Position numbers and translations under genes: made by a program
Part shown: in pieces, positions 1-9,137 of the stretch
Position numbering within the stretch: position 1 is the first letter of the stretch
Layout: each line of letters opens with the position of its first letter
Source: Verrucomicrobiales bacterium
GTDB lineage: Bacteria > Verrucomicrobiota > Verrucomicrobiae > Limisphaerales > UBA1100
Direction: 5' to 3'
Length of the DNA: 47,606 nucleotides
Assembly: GCA_002721895.1 (NCBI GenBank)
Contig: PBLV01000002.1
Location: 4,070-51,675 of the forward strand
Notes under the pieces: model-generated
Database searches by the model: none
The model's input: only the letters and a program-made list of their open reading frames with translations
Told to the model about the DNA's origin: nothing

Positions 1-681
1 ATTGCTGAAAAATGGTCGGTCAAAAAACTCATCCGCACCATCGTCCTCAGCCGCACCTATCAACTCGACAGCAAACTCACCGCCGCGCAAGTCCGGGCGG
101 ATCCCGACAACCAATGGCTCGCCCGCCACAGCCGGCGGCGCCTTGATGCCGAGAGCATACGCGACAGCATCCTCGCCGCCAGCGGGCAACTCAACCGCGC
201 GCCCGGCAAGGGCTCCGACGTCAGCCAGCTCGATGTGCTCATCAACTGGCCTCCGGGCGAATCGGCAGTAATTCATCGGCCCAGCACGCACCGCAGCGTT
301 TACCTCTGCCTCCTGCGCCATGCGCCGCCGCCCGAGTTGACCGCTTTTGACCTGCCCGACGGCACCAAGCCCATGGGGCATCGTCCAACCAATGCCACAC
401 CGCCAGCGGCGCTATACCTGATGAACAACCGCATGGTCGTCGAGCAATCCCGCCACTTCGCCGAGAAGCTGCTGAAGGAGGCGCCCGCCGATGACGCAGG
501 CCGCATCCGCTGGGCCTTTCGCCGCGCCCTCCAGCGCAATCCCACCCCGCAGGAAACCGCCCGCGTCATTGAGCTTGTGAAGCAACTCGAAAATGGGCAA
601 AATTCTTCAGGTGAGAAAACCGTCTGGGCCACCATCGCCCAGGCGCTGCTGAACACGAACGAATTCAGTTATTTGGATTGA
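1..681 (+). CDS. DUF1553 (PSD1) protein, C-terminal part; 5' end outside window
   Basis: Only the last 226 residues are in the window, open from base 1 in frame 1 and ending in TGA. The segment matches the C-terminal half of DUF1553 proteins. It has the SVKKLIRTIVLSRTYQ motif, an RRLDAESIRDSILAASGQL motif, a region listing alternative alleles of marriage to the partner domain, and the ending ALLNTNEFSYLD, which is nearly the same as the end of the complete homologue at 4049-6811 ([11 protein letters not shown]). In this family the N-terminus normally carries DUF1549 and often a CxxCH cytochrome module, but neither can be seen here. Its usual partner, a DUF1501 gene, lies about 900 bp downstream instead of directly adjacent. 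The molecular function of the family is unknown; these genes are greatly expanded in Planctomycetes and Verrucomicrobia and are often linked to polymer or glycan degradation. The family assignment is firm. Confidence 0.85.
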   Translation: MAEKWSVKKLIRTIVLSRTYQLDSKLTAAQVRADPDNQWLARHSRRRLDAESIRDSILAASGQLNRAPGKGSDVSQLDVLINWPPGESAVIHRPSTHRSVYLCLLRHAPPPELTAFDLPDGTKPMGHRPTNATPPAALYLMNNRMVVEQSRHFAEKLLKEAPADDAGRIRWAFRRALQRNPTPQETARVIELVKQLENGQNSSGEKTVWATIAQALLNTNEFSYLD

Positions 682-774
682 TGATGAATGCGAAAGAATC
701 CACCAAGGACCCCACAACCAGAATTTAGGAATAAAATTGTTGATTCTGTAATAAAAACACATGATTGCCGGCTC

Positions 775-1356
775 ATGAAATACATCGGACTTTTAATGTT
801 AATAGTTTCTCTCTCCGCTCAAGGATTTTCAGCCGACTGGAAAGTTTTTGAAAAAACTAGCCTCAAAGGTACAATTTCAGGCTTGGTCAATAAGGGCAAA
901 GTCCTTCAGACAACATCTGGAAGGATTTATGAAGTGACCGGCATTACCATTCAAGTGGTAGTAGAAGTCATGCCCGAATGCATCGTCCTATCTGATGGGG
1001 TGCAATACAAACTGATAGTAAAAGGATTTGACGAACCATTGATCTGCAAATTGCTAAACCCAAATCCGATTGCGGGACAAGCTGCGAACAAAGTAATTGT
1101 AAGTAGAATCAAAGGAGAATTCGAAGGATGGGACGGAGATACAATTTTCGTTTTGGATAATGGTCAAGTCTGGAAACAAGCTGCTTATGCCTATTTTTAC
1201 AAATACGCCTACAGGCCCAAAGTCACTATCATCCCAAATAAAACTGGCCACCTGCTCCAAGTAGAAGGAGTCTCAAAATTACTCCCAATAAAGCAAGTAG
1301 GTGGAGTCATCGTTAAGGGTTCCAGCTCCGGTCACATCCTCCATCTTGAAAATTGA
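775..1356 (+). CDS. Hypothetical secreted protein in AT-rich island
   Basis: This is a 193-residue protein whose N-terminus (MKYIGLLMLIVSLSAQGFSA) is a clear signal peptide, which is why I start at 775 and not at the longer open frame from 688. The mature part is rich in beta-prone residues. It contains a segment with the pattern GEFEGWDGDTIFVLDNGQVW followed by several Tyr/Ala residues and PKVTI. I recall that pattern from small uncharacterised proteins scattered across many bacteria, but I cannot name a domain. The base composition is clearly more A+T-rich than the flanking genes, and codon choice (AAA, ATA, TTA) differs from neighbours. The downstream frame at 1301-1549 overlaps its 3' end and might be a frameshifted continuation. 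It sits between a DUF1553 gene and a DUF1501 gene that are normally adjacent, so it looks inserted. Confidence 0.6.
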   Translation: MKYIGLLMLIVSLSAQGFSADWKVFEKTSLKGTISGLVNKGKVLQTTSGRIYEVTGITIQVVVEVMPECIVLSDGVQYKLIVKGFDEPLICKLLNPNPIAGQAANKVIVSRIKGEFEGWDGDTIFVLDNGQVWKQAAYAYFYKYAYRPKVTIIPNKTGHLLQVEGVSKLLPIKQVGGVIVKGSSSGHILHLEN

Positions 1357-1549
1357 CAAAGATAAATTCCAAGTTCATCTCACAAGCGGGGGCGTATGGT
1401 CTGTGATCAAACAACATCAGAAAAAATTAAAAAAATGGAAACCCGGAGACAAGGTAAAGCTGTCCATGGTAAACGGAATCACAGTGATTACAAAACTCAA
1501 GAATTATCAGTTTGTATTCGTTTCCCCGCAAAAACCACCTAAGAAGTAA
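1301..1549 (+). CDS. Small hypothetical ORF overlapping the upstream gene; possible frameshifted C-terminal domain
   Basis: This is an 82-codon frame beginning with GTG at 1301, overlapping the end of the 775-1356 gene by 56 bases in the next frame. It shares the A+T-rich composition and Lys-rich codon use of the upstream gene. The core (KFQVHLTSGGVWSV ... WKPGDKVKLS) looks like a small beta-barrel-like module. It resembles in style the 'NGQVW' module of the upstream protein, which suggests it may once have been the C-terminal repeat of the same protein. It has no signal peptide of its own and no obvious ribosome-binding site. It could equally be a separate translationally coupled gene. The coding assignment is moderately likely and the function is unknown. 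Confidence 0.4.
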   Translation: MESSLRVPAPVTSSILKIDKDKFQVHLTSGGVWSVIKQHQKKLKKWKPGDKVKLSMVNGITVITKLKNYQFVFVSPQKPPKK

Positions 1550-1585
1550 AGCGTTACCACCGCAGCTTGATATTTTGTGATAAAA

Positions 1586-2941
1586 ATGAATCAGAACTCT
1601 GTTGTCACCCGCCGCGACATGCTGCAGAAAGCTTCCTGCGGCTTTGGCTATTTGGCGATGTCAGCGCTGCTGGCCAATTCAACTCGCGCGGCCGCCGGCC
1701 CTTTGACACCCAAGACGCCGCCTTTGCCGGCCCGGGCAAAGCGCGTGATTTTCCTCTGCATGGCCGGTGGCCCGGCGCATTTGGACACGTTCGATTACAA
1801 ACCGCAGATCACGCAAGCACCGCATCCGGGTTCGGTGTTTGATTTCCAGCGGCACGGCGACAGCGGCCTGTGGATTTCCGAGCTGTTGCCGGAGACTGCC
1901 AAGCACGCCGACAAGCTCTGCGTCATCAACGGCATGCACGCGGACACCGGCAATCACGCGCAATCCTATCTGCAACTGCACACCGGCGAACGCCTGCGTC
2001 AGCGTCCCAGCATGGGCTCGTGGATCACTTACGGTCTCGGCACGGAGAATCAGGACCTGCCCGGCTTGATCAGCCTGAACACCTCCAAGCCGTCGATTTA
2101 TTCGTCCGCATTTTTGCCGCCGGCCTACATGGGCACGCCTATCGGCATCAACGGCGAAGATTTCTCCAAGGCCACCATTCCGAACATCGGCAGCAAGCAC
2201 CTTTCGCCAGTGAACAAGCGCCGCCAACTGGACCTAGTCCAGGCGCTCAATCGCGAGCATGCCGACGCCCGACCATACGACGACCAACTCGAGGGTGTCA
2301 TCCGCAACATGGAGCTCAGCTACCGCATGCAATCCATCGCGCCGAAGCTGCTCGATGTGAGCACCGAGTCCAAGGCCACCCTCGAGCGCTATCGCGTAGG
2401 CGCCAACCACACCGTTGGCACCTGTCGCGCGTCCGACTTTGGCCGCCAATGCCTGCTTGCCCGGCGCTTTGCCGAGGCCGGCGTGCGTTTCATCGGCGTG
2501 AATCACGGCAGCTGGGATCAGCACAAGTGGCACCGGCGCGACCTCCGCGCAAACTGCGAAACCACCGACGCCCCCATCGCCGCCTTGCTCGGCGACCTTG
2601 AGGCGCGTGGGATGCTCGACGATACGCTTGTCGTCTGGGGCGGGGAATTCGGCCGGCCCGGCCTCGTGCCCGGCAACGGCAAGGACGAGACCGGCCACAA
2701 CGCACGCGGGTTCACCTTCTGGCTGGCCGGCGGCGGCGTCAAACGCGGCTACGTCCACGGCGCCACCAATGACACCGGCTCCGCCGCTGTCGATGGCAAG
2801 GTCCACTTCCGCGACCTCCACGCCACCATCCTGCACCTGCTCGGATTGGATCACGAAAAACTCACCTACCACCACGGCGGGCGAGACCATCGTTTGACCG
2901 GCCCGCAGGGCGGCAAGGTTGCCACCGGCCTGATCGCCTAA
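1586..2941 (+). CDS. DUF1501 family protein (sulfatase-like fold), exported
   Basis: This 451-residue protein belongs to the DUF1501 family. The N-terminus [20 protein letters not shown] is a twin-arginine-type signal followed by Ala-rich cleavage sequence (NSTRAAAG). Family landmarks seen are [18 protein letters not shown] near the mature N-terminus, [55 protein letters not shown] and the C-terminal [17 protein letters not shown]. Length is typical. I start at ATG 1586; a GTG nine bases upstream is in frame but less likely. DUF1501 proteins are related in fold to sulfatases/alkaline phosphatases, but their substrate is not established. The genetic partner is the DUF1553 protein ending at 681, separated here by an AT-rich island. 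The creatininase gene follows 12 bp later, probably in the same transcript. Confidence 0.92.
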   Translation: MNQNSVVTRRDMLQKASCGFGYLAMSALLANSTRAAAGPLTPKTPPLPARAKRVIFLCMAGGPAHLDTFDYKPQITQAPHPGSVFDFQRHGDSGLWISELLPETAKHADKLCVINGMHADTGNHAQSYLQLHTGERLRQRPSMGSWITYGLGTENQDLPGLISLNTSKPSIYSSAFLPPAYMGTPIGINGEDFSKATIPNIGSKHLSPVNKRRQLDLVQALNREHADARPYDDQLEGVIRNMELSYRMQSIAPKLLDVSTESKATLERYRVGANHTVGTCRASDFGRQCLLARRFAEAGVRFIGVNHGSWDQHKWHRRDLRANCETTDAPIAALLGDLEARGMLDDTLVVWGGEFGRPGLVPGNGKDETGHNARGFTFWLAGGGVKRGYVHGATNDTGSAAVDGKVHFRDLHATILHLLGLDHEKLTYHHGGRDHRLTGPQGGKVATGLIA

Positions 2942-2953
2942 TTTCCGCTCCCT

Positions 2954-3709
2954 GTGCAACTCGCCGACCTCACATGGCCCGACGTTAAGGCCCTGTCGCC
3001 GGACACGCCGGTCGTCTTTCCCGTGGCCGCCCATGAACAGCACGGGCACCACATGCCGCTGCATACCGATAGCCTGTTGCTCGGTGAGATCGTCCGGCGC
3101 GCCGAGGAGCGCGTGGGCGGCGACATCCTTTTCGCGCCCCTGCAATGGCTGGGCAATTCCCATCATCACATGGATTTCCCCGGCACTATGTCCGCCGAAC
3201 CGCGCACCTACCTCGATCTGCTCACCAGCAACCTCGAGAATTTCATCCAGCACGGCTTCAAACGCTTGGTCTTGTTGAATGGCCACGGTGGCAACATGGT
3301 GCCCGGCTCGCAGGTCATCTTTGAGCTGCGCCAAAAACTCCGTGACCGCCGCGATCTACTCCTGCTTTCCACCACCTATTGGGATAACGGCCAACCCGCC
3401 GAATTGCGCGATGATTTTGTGCAAACCCAAATGGGCCATGCCGGCGAATGGGAAACCTCGATGATGCTCGTCATCCGCCCCGAGCTGGTCGGCGATCACA
3501 CCGCCGCGCCCGAGGTGTCCTTTGGCGATGCCTTCCCCACAGCTACCCGCGGATGGACCATGCCCGACCGCAGCGAGCCCGGCCACATCGGCACCCCCGC
3601 CGCTGCCACCGCCGAAAAAGGCGAGGTCCTGCTGAGCTGCTTTACCGATGGCGTGTGCGATTTCCTGAACCGCGTCCGCGATTGGGACGGCCAAAGCTGG
3701 GATGGCTGA
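2954..3709 (+). CDS. Creatininase-family amidohydrolase
   Basis: This 251-residue protein is of the creatininase/creatinine amidohydrolase family. The metal-binding signature is complete: a Glu/His cluster in AAHEQHGHHMPLHTDS (about residues 27-42), GNSHHHMDFPGT (about residues 71-82), NGHGGN (about residues 111-116) and a late Glu in HAGEWETSMM. Family members hydrolyse C-N bonds in cyclic or formyl amides using a binuclear Zn/Mn site; the actual substrate here is unknown and 'creatinine' should not be assumed. The start is GTG at 2954, giving VQLADLTWPD, with only 12 bp after the DUF1501 stop. The gene just downstream is the remnant of an MFS transporter, so an uptake-plus-hydrolysis cassette may have existed. 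Confidence 0.9.
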   Translation: MQLADLTWPDVKALSPDTPVVFPVAAHEQHGHHMPLHTDSLLLGEIVRRAEERVGGDILFAPLQWLGNSHHHMDFPGTMSAEPRTYLDLLTSNLENFIQHGFKRLVLLNGHGGNMVPGSQVIFELRQKLRDRRDLLLLSTTYWDNGQPAELRDDFVQTQMGHAGEWETSMMLVIRPELVGDHTAAPEVSFGDAFPTATRGWTMPDRSEPGHIGTPAAATAEKGEVLLSCFTDGVCDFLNRVRDWDGQSWDG

Positions 3710-3728
3710 GCCCGGCCAACCGGCGGCA

Positions 3729-3936
3729 CGTTCCGCCAAGTGGAAATGGTGATTTTGCGGCTTGCTGCTGCTGGCTTCCATGTTCCTTTACCCTCGGCAA
3801 CGTCTCCGCGCGCCTACTGTGGGAATTCGATCTCACCAACGAGCAATACGGCAACCTCGCCTTCGCGTTGATCGTCTTTTGCTGGTCCAAGTATAACAAC
3901 ACCGCCACCAGCGTAGTGGTGCCGACGATGTGGTAG
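3729..3936 (+). pseudogene. Remnant of an MFS transporter N-terminus
   Basis: No intact gene fits 3710-4048, but two frames together recover a transporter N-terminus. One frame reads SAKWKW-stop-FCGLLLLASMFLY, where TGA stands where a Trp codon would fit. The next frame continues TLGNVSARLLWEFDLTNEQY then GNLAFALIVFCW and stops at 3936. The order 'WxxCGLLLLASMF-Y ... EFDLTNEQYGNLAFA' is typical of helix 1 and the following loop of sugar-acid/anion-type MFS carriers. An internal stop, a frameshift and loss of the remaining ~350 residues mark it as a decayed gene. Seen: the two frames and the stop. Inferred: the transporter identity. It lies 19 bp after the creatininase gene, so it may have been its cognate importer. 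Confidence 0.55.
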
Positions 3937-4014
3937 CGGACGCGCGTGGGGGATTCCATGATTCCCAAAAGCTGTCCGCAGCCTGACGGTCAATAGTCCA
4001 TTGGCAATGCAAAC

Positions 4015-4042
4015 TTGTTTGCCACGGATAGCCCCTTACAAT
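4015..4042 (+). promoter_or_regulatory. Candidate promoter, leaderless start of 4049 gene
   Basis: TTGTTT at 4015-4020, a 16-bp spacer and TACAAT at 4037-4042 form a good sigma-70-like promoter. The ATG at 4049 is only six bases after the -10 box, so transcription would begin at or next to the start codon. There is no Shine-Dalgarno sequence. The same geometry recurs before other genes in this window. Confidence 0.45.
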
Positions 4043-4048
4043 TGCCGC

Positions 4049-6811
4049 ATGAATTTGCTGCGACAAAGCCTTGCCTTCACCTTGGCGCTGTTGCCTTCAC
4101 CGCTCTTCGCCATTGATCCCGAGGAACTGCCGCCACCGGCGAAGCATGAGGTGGATTTTGAGAAGGAGATTTGGCCGATCTTCAAAAAGCATTGCGTGAA
4201 GTGTCATGGGCCGGAGAAGCAAAAAAGCGGCTACCGCATCGACGTACACGAGCTGGCGTTAGAGGGTGGCGACATGGGCCAAAATATCGTGCCCGGCAAA
4301 GGCGCGGAGAGTCCGTTGGTGCATTTTATGTCGGGCCTCGATGACGAGACGGTGATGCCGCCGGAGGGGGATTTGCTGGGTGACAAGACCGTCGGCCTCA
4401 TTCGCGCGTGGATCGATCAGGGCGCGGACTGGCCGGATGGCGTCGGAGGCAAGGTGGTCGACCGAATGGACCACTGGGCGTTCAAGAAAATCACTTGGCC
4501 GGGTTCGCCGAGGTTCATGAATCCGATTGATGCCTTTGTTAAAGTACGGCTGGAGGGGAAAAAGCTCGGGTTTAATCCACGCGCAGACAAGCGCACGTTG
4601 ATTCGGCGGCTATATCTGGTGATGCACGGGCTGCCGCCGACGCCGGCGCAGGTGGAGACTTATGTGAAGGATGACCAGCCGGGCGCATACACGCGTTTGG
4701 TGAATCGCGTGCTGGCCAGCCCGCGTTATGGCGAGCGGTGGGCGACGCATTGGCTGGATCTCGTGCGCTTTGGCGAGACGGCCGGCTTTGAAACCAACCG
4801 CGAGCGCATTCATGCGTGGCCCTATCGCGACTGGGTGATTCGTTCGCTGAACGAGGACAAGCCGTACAATCAATTCGTGCGCGAGCAAATTGCCGGCGAT
4901 GCACTGGGCGAACCGCTGGGCACGGGCTTTCTCGTCGCCGGCCCGAACGACATTGTGAAAGGTCAGGACGGCAAGCTCAACCGCATGCAGCGCGCCAATG
5001 AGCTGGACGACATGATTAACACCACCGGCACCGTGTTCCTCGGCCTCACCACCGGCTGCGCGCGTTGTCACGATCACAAGTTCGATCCCATTTCGCAAAA
5101 TGATTACTACGCGCTCAAGGGCGTCTTCGAGGGTGTGAAATTTGCCGACCGCAACCTGCCGCTCACCGCCGCCGCCCAATCAAGGGTGGCCGCAATGAAA
5201 AAACTTGTCGGCGAACTGAAAGCGCAACTGGCCAAATACGTTGCAAAGGCTGGCAAACGCGCGGCGGTGACGGCCAAGCACAACATCGAAACCTTCCCCG
5301 CCGTCGAGGCGCGGTTCGTGCGATTCACCATCACCCGCAGCAGCTCCAGCCAACCGTGCATTGATGAGCTGGAGATTTTTGCCGGCACGGAAAACCTCGC
5401 GCTTGCCAGCAAGGGCGCCAAGGCCAGTTCGAATGGCGATTTCAAACATCCGCTGCACAAGCTCGCGCACATCAACGACGGCCAATACGGCAACGCAAAG
5501 AGCTGGATCGCCGCGCAGTCCACCGGCTGGGTGCAGATCGAGCTGCCGAAGACCGCGCGCATCGACCGCATTGAGTGGGCGCGTGATCGGCCCGGCCAAT
5601 ACGGCGACCGCATCCCCATCGGCTATCGCATCGAGGCGGGCCTGAGAGTCGGCGATTGGAAGACGATTGCCAGCTCCGAGGATCGCCAGCCATTTAAGGG
5701 CGGCCAACCAGCTAAGCCGGTTTATGCGTTCGACAAGCTGCCGAAGGCCGAGGCTGAGCGCGGGCGCAAACTGCTGGCCGAGTTGGAACAAACCGAACAG
5801 CAACTCAAGATTCTGCAAAACTCCACCAAGGCCTTCGTCGGCAGCTTTTCGCAGCCGGGCCCGACGCGGTTGTTTTATCGCGGCGATCCGGAAGCGCCGC
5901 GCGATGAGGTAACGCCCGGTGCTTTGGCCAAGTTTGTGTCACTGAAGATCGATGCCAAAACGCCCGAGCAAAAGCGGCGGCTGGCCTTGGCCGATTGGAT
6001 CGTGAGCGACACCAATCCGCTCGCGCGGCGCGTCATCGTCAACCGCATCTGGCAACATCACTTTGGCGCCGGATTGGTCGACACGCCCAACGACTTCGGC
6101 CGCAACGGAGTCGCGCCAACCCATCCGCAGCTGCTCGATTGGCTCGCTTCCTCGTTTGTTTCCGATGGCTGGTCGCTCAAGAAACTGCACCGCCGCATTC
6201 TCCTCACACAAACCTGGCAGCAAAGCAGCCGCCCACGCGCAGAGGCGCTCAACAAGGTCGATGCCGCCAGTCGGCTGCTCTGGCGTTTCCCCACCCGCCG
6301 CCTTGAGGCGGAGGCCATTCGCGATGCGATGCTGCAAACCAGTGGCGTGCTCGATTTGAAAATGGGCGGCCCGGGCTTCAGCGGGTTTGAGGTGCAGATG
6401 GAAAATGTGCGCCACTTTTTTCCAAAGAAAAACTATGGCCCCGCCGATTGGCGCCGGATGATTTACATGACGAAGGTGCGGCAGGAACAGGAAAGTGTGT
6501 TCGGCGCCTTTGACTGCCCTGACGCCAGCCAAGGCGTCCCCAAGCGCAGCCGCTCCACCACTCCGCTGCAAGCGCTCAACCTCCTCAACAGCGCCTTCGT
6601 CATGCAACAAGCCGACTTGTTGGCCAAGCGACTGAAAACCGACGCCGGCAAAACGCCTGCCGCCCAAGTCGCCCGCGCCTTCGAACTGTGCTTCAACCGC
6701 ACCGCCACCGCCGATGAAACCCAAGATGCCGCCGCGTTTATTGAAGCCGAAGGCTTGGTCCAATTCGCGCGCGCGATGCTGAATTCGAACGAATTTGTCT
6801 TTGTGCCATGA
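4049..6811 (+). CDS. Planctomycete-type cytochrome C / DUF1549 / discoidin-like / DUF1553 protein
   Basis: This is a 920-residue exported multidomain protein. A signal peptide ([20 protein letters not shown]) leads into a PSCyt1 module with the haem-binding motif HCVKCH (Cys49, Cys52, His53) in the context [16 protein letters not shown]1549 follows at roughly residues 130-370, with [18 protein letters not shown] and a second [11 protein letters not shown] motif. Roughly 410-570 looks like an F5/8 type C (discoidin) carbohydrate-binding domain ([38 protein letters not shown]). DUF1553 fills about 620-920 and ends [12 protein letters not shown] start at 4049 because of the signal peptide; the frame is open further upstream. 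The stop overlaps the next DUF1501 start by four bases (ATGA), the usual arrangement. The family is probably involved in periplasmic breakdown of complex polymers, but no reaction is established. Confidence 0.93.
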   Translation: MNLLRQSLAFTLALLPSPLFAIDPEELPPPAKHEVDFEKEIWPIFKKHCVKCHGPEKQKSGYRIDVHELALEGGDMGQNIVPGKGAESPLVHFMSGLDDETVMPPEGDLLGDKTVGLIRAWIDQGADWPDGVGGKVVDRMDHWAFKKITWPGSPRFMNPIDAFVKVRLEGKKLGFNPRADKRTLIRRLYLVMHGLPPTPAQVETYVKDDQPGAYTRLVNRVLASPRYGERWATHWLDLVRFGETAGFETNRERIHAWPYRDWVIRSLNEDKPYNQFVREQIAGDALGEPLGTGFLVAGPNDIVKGQDGKLNRMQRANELDDMINTTGTVFLGLTTGCARCHDHKFDPISQNDYYALKGVFEGVKFADRNLPLTAAAQSRVAAMKKLVGELKAQLAKYVAKAGKRAAVTAKHNIETFPAVEARFVRFTITRSSSSQPCIDELEIFAGTENLALASKGAKASSNGDFKHPLHKLAHINDGQYGNAKSWIAAQSTGWVQIELPKTARIDRIEWARDRPGQYGDRIPIGYRIEAGLRVGDWKTIASSEDRQPFKGGQPAKPVYAFDKLPKAEAERGRKLLAELEQTEQQLKILQNSTKAFVGSFSQPGPTRLFYRGDPEAPRDEVTPGALAKFVSLKIDAKTPEQKRRLALADWIVSDTNPLARRVIVNRIWQHHFGAGLVDTPNDFGRNGVAPTHPQLLDWLASSFVSDGWSLKKLHRRILLTQTWQQSSRPRAEALNKVDAASRLLWRFPTRRLEAEAIRDAMLQTSGVLDLKMGGPGFSGFEVQMENVRHFFPKKNYGPADWRRMIYMTKVRQEQESVFGAFDCPDASQGVPKRSRSTTPLQALNLLNSAFVMQQADLLAKRLKTDAGKTPAAQVARAFELCFNRTATADETQDAAAFIEAEGLVQFARAMLNSNEFVFVP

Positions 6812-8265
6812 ACCCACTCTTAAACCGCCGCCATTTTTTGCAACACACCGGCCAAGGACTGGGCGGCATCGCCCTCACCAGTCTGCTGGCGCAAGAAGGA
6901 TTGTTGGCGAACGATACTCCTATCCGGCCGAAGATAGACTCGGCCAAGCCCTTTGCCGCACGGCAGGCGCATTTCCCGGCGAAGGCGAAGCGGGTGCTGG
7001 TGATTTTCTGCTCGGGCGCCTGCAGTCAGCTGGACACGTTCGATTACAAACCGGAACTCATCAAGCGCCATGGCCAGCCGATGCCCGGTGCGGAGGGACT
7101 GAAAACTTTTCAGGGCGATCAGGGCAATCTCACCAAGAGCCCGTGGGAATTCAAGGCGCGCGGGCAGTCGGGCAAGATGGTGTCTGAACTCGTGCCGCAG
7201 CTCGGCGAGTTGGCTGATGAGATGTGCTTTATCCATTCGCTCACCGGCAAGACGAACACGCACGGGCCGGGCGAAAATTTCATGTCCACCGGCTACACGC
7301 TCGACGGCTTCCCCAGTATGGGCGCTTGGGTGACGTGGGCGCTGGGCTCGGCCAATGACGAGCTGCCCGCCTACGTGGCCATCCCCGACCCGCGCGGCAC
7401 GCCGCAAAGCAGCGTCAACAACTGGGGCCCCGGCTTCCTCCCCGCGGCGTTTCAGGGCACGGATTTCAACGCCAGCAAACCGCTCCGAAACCTCGCGCGG
7501 CCGGCCGGCATCAGCGCCAAGACCGATCGCGCCACGCGCAGTTTTCTCCAGCGCCTCAACGAGCGGCACTTGGAAAAATTCCCCGGCGACACCGAACTCG
7601 CCGCGCGCATCTCCAGCTACGAACTCGCCGCACGCATGCAGCTCAGCGTGCCGGAGGTCAGCGATCTCTCCACCGAGAAAGCATCGACGCTCAAGGCTTA
7701 CGGCGCCGATGACGCCACCAACCCCATCAAGGCCGGCTTCGCCAAGAACTGCATCCTCGCTCGGCGCCTTCTCGAGAAAGGCGTGCGCTTTGTGCAACTT
7801 TTCAACGGCGCCTACCAAACCGGCGGCGAAGGTGTCAGTAATTGGGACGGACACAAGGTTTTGCACCAACAATACGCCAAGCACGGCCCCGTGCTCGACC
7901 AGCCCGCTGCCGCCCTGCTGAGCGACCTCAAACAACGTGGCCTACTGAAGGACACGCTCGTTGTGTGGTGCACCGAATTCGGCCGCATGCCGACCTTCCA
8001 GAAAGGCGCCAGCGGTCGCGATCACAATCCCGAGGGCTTCACCGCCTGGCTCGCCGGCGCCGGCGTCAAACGCGGCCACACCCATGGCGCCACCGATGCC
8101 TTTGGTTGGAAAGCGGAAAAAGACGTCGCCACCGTCTACGATTTCCACGCCACCATCCTCCACCTCCTCGGCCTCAACCACAAACGCCTCACCTACTACC
8201 ACAACGGCTTTGAACGCCGCCTCACCGACGTCCACGGGCACGTGATCGAGGATGTGCTGGCTTAA
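6808..8265 (+). CDS. DUF1501 family protein, partner of the upstream DUF1553 protein
   Basis: This 485-residue DUF1501 protein has a twin-arginine-like leader ([20 protein letters not shown]). Landmarks are [108 protein letters not shown] and [20 protein letters not shown]. It is longer than the copy at 1586 and retains more of the canonical central region. The ATG overlaps the preceding stop (ATGA), so the two are translationally coupled. Together with 4049-6811 this is a complete PSCyt/DUF1501 pair. Export through Tat suggests folding, perhaps with metal, in the cytoplasm; its enzymatic role is unproven. Confidence 0.93.
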   Translation: MNPLLNRRHFLQHTGQGLGGIALTSLLAQEGLLANDTPIRPKIDSAKPFAARQAHFPAKAKRVLVIFCSGACSQLDTFDYKPELIKRHGQPMPGAEGLKTFQGDQGNLTKSPWEFKARGQSGKMVSELVPQLGELADEMCFIHSLTGKTNTHGPGENFMSTGYTLDGFPSMGAWVTWALGSANDELPAYVAIPDPRGTPQSSVNNWGPGFLPAAFQGTDFNASKPLRNLARPAGISAKTDRATRSFLQRLNERHLEKFPGDTELAARISSYELAARMQLSVPEVSDLSTEKASTLKAYGADDATNPIKAGFAKNCILARRLLEKGVRFVQLFNGAYQTGGEGVSNWDGHKVLHQQYAKHGPVLDQPAAALLSDLKQRGLLKDTLVVWCTEFGRMPTFQKGASGRDHNPEGFTAWLAGAGVKRGHTHGATDAFGWKAEKDVATVYDFHATILHLLGLNHKRLTYYHNGFERRLTDVHGHVIEDVLA

Positions 8266-8277
8266 CCCAACTGCCGG

Positions 8278-8308
8278 TTGACATTTCGCTAAAATCACGG
8301 GATTTTAA
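8278..8308 (+). promoter_or_regulatory. Candidate promoter before the DNA ligase gene
   Basis: A perfect -35 hexamer TTGACA lies at 8278-8283. The best -10 is the A/T stretch TTTTAA at 8303-8308 with a long spacer of 19 (or ATTTTA at 8302-8307 with 18). The ATG at 8313 is four to five bases beyond it, again compatible with leaderless or near-leaderless transcription. Confidence 0.35.
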
Positions 8309-8312
8309 ATTC

Positions 8313-9134
8313 ATGAAGCCCGTGATTCTTCTGGTTGCGTTTTTCTTTTCCCAAACCTTGCTCGCCGATGCACCGAAGTTGTTGCTGGCCAAGACTTGGG
8401 ATGAGTCGATTGACCCCACCGGCTGGTGGATCAGTGAAAAGTACGATGGCGTGCGTGGGTATTGGGACGGGGACACGATGCGGACGCGGGGTGGGAAAGT
8501 GGTTTATTTACCGGATTATTTTTATCGCGAACTTCCGCGCGGTGTGGTGCTGGATGGGGAGTTGTGGCTGGGTCGCGGAAAGTTTGAGGAGACATTGAGC
8601 ATCGTGCGAACGGAACGGCCCGATGAACGATGGAAGGAAATGCACTACATGGTTTTCGATGCGCCGAAAGTGAAGGGCACATTTGAAAAGCGGCTGGCGT
8701 TTTTGAAGGCCAAGCTGCCGAAGGTGGCGCAGCACGTGTGGATCGTTCCGATGTGGCAATGCAAGGGGAAGGCGCACTTGATTTCGGAGCGAGATCGGGT
8801 CGTGAAGGCGGGCGGCGAGGGTTTGATGATTCGTGAGCCAGAATCGGTGTATGAGGGGAAGCGGTCAGGGACGTTACTGAAGGTGAAAACGCACGACGAT
8901 GCGGAGGCAGCCGTCATTGGCCACAATCCGGGCAAAGGCAAGTTTACTGGGATGCTCGGCTCGTTGCGCGTGCGCACGAAGGATGGGAAGGAGTTTTCGA
9001 TTGGAACGGGGTTTACCAATGCGCAGCGGAAGAGTCCTCCGCCCATCGGGACAGTGGTGACGTTTCGCTATCGCGGGCTCACGAAAAATGGCCTGCCACG
9101 GTTCGCGTCGTTTTGGCGGGTGCGGGAGAAGTAG
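8313..9134 (+). CDS. Periplasmic-type ATP-dependent DNA ligase (Lig E-like)
   Basis: This 273-residue minimal ATP-dependent DNA ligase joins nicks in duplex DNA through an adenylated lysine. Motif I is SEKYDGVRGYW with nucleotidyl Lys43; motif III is LDGELW; motif IIIa is MHYMVFDAP; motif IV is GGEGLMIRE; motif V is GTLLKVKTHDD. A short OB-fold (about 185-270) ends in GLPRFASFWRVREK, as in Lig E enzymes. The N-terminus MKPVILLVAFFFSQTLLADA is a signal peptide, so it is probably exported, as proposed for Lig E proteins of Gram-negative bacteria, perhaps acting on DNA during uptake or in biofilm. It stands alone between the DUF1501 gene and the convergent sdh operon. Identification is firm; the biological role is inferred. 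Confidence 0.92.
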   Translation: MKPVILLVAFFFSQTLLADAPKLLLAKTWDESIDPTGWWISEKYDGVRGYWDGDTMRTRGGKVVYLPDYFYRELPRGVVLDGELWLGRGKFEETLSIVRTERPDERWKEMHYMVFDAPKVKGTFEKRLAFLKAKLPKVAQHVWIVPMWQCKGKAHLISERDRVVKAGGEGLMIREPESVYEGKRSGTLLKVKTHDDAEAAVIGHNPGKGKFTGMLGSLRVRTKDGKEFSIGTGFTNAQRKSPPPIGTVVTFRYRGLTKNGLPRFASFWRVREK

Positions 9135-9137
9135 CGG

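Noticed and set aside
2234..3334. 366-codon minus-strand open frame opposite DUF1501 and creatininase
   Set aside because: It is antisense to two well-recognised genes and has the composition of a shadow frame.
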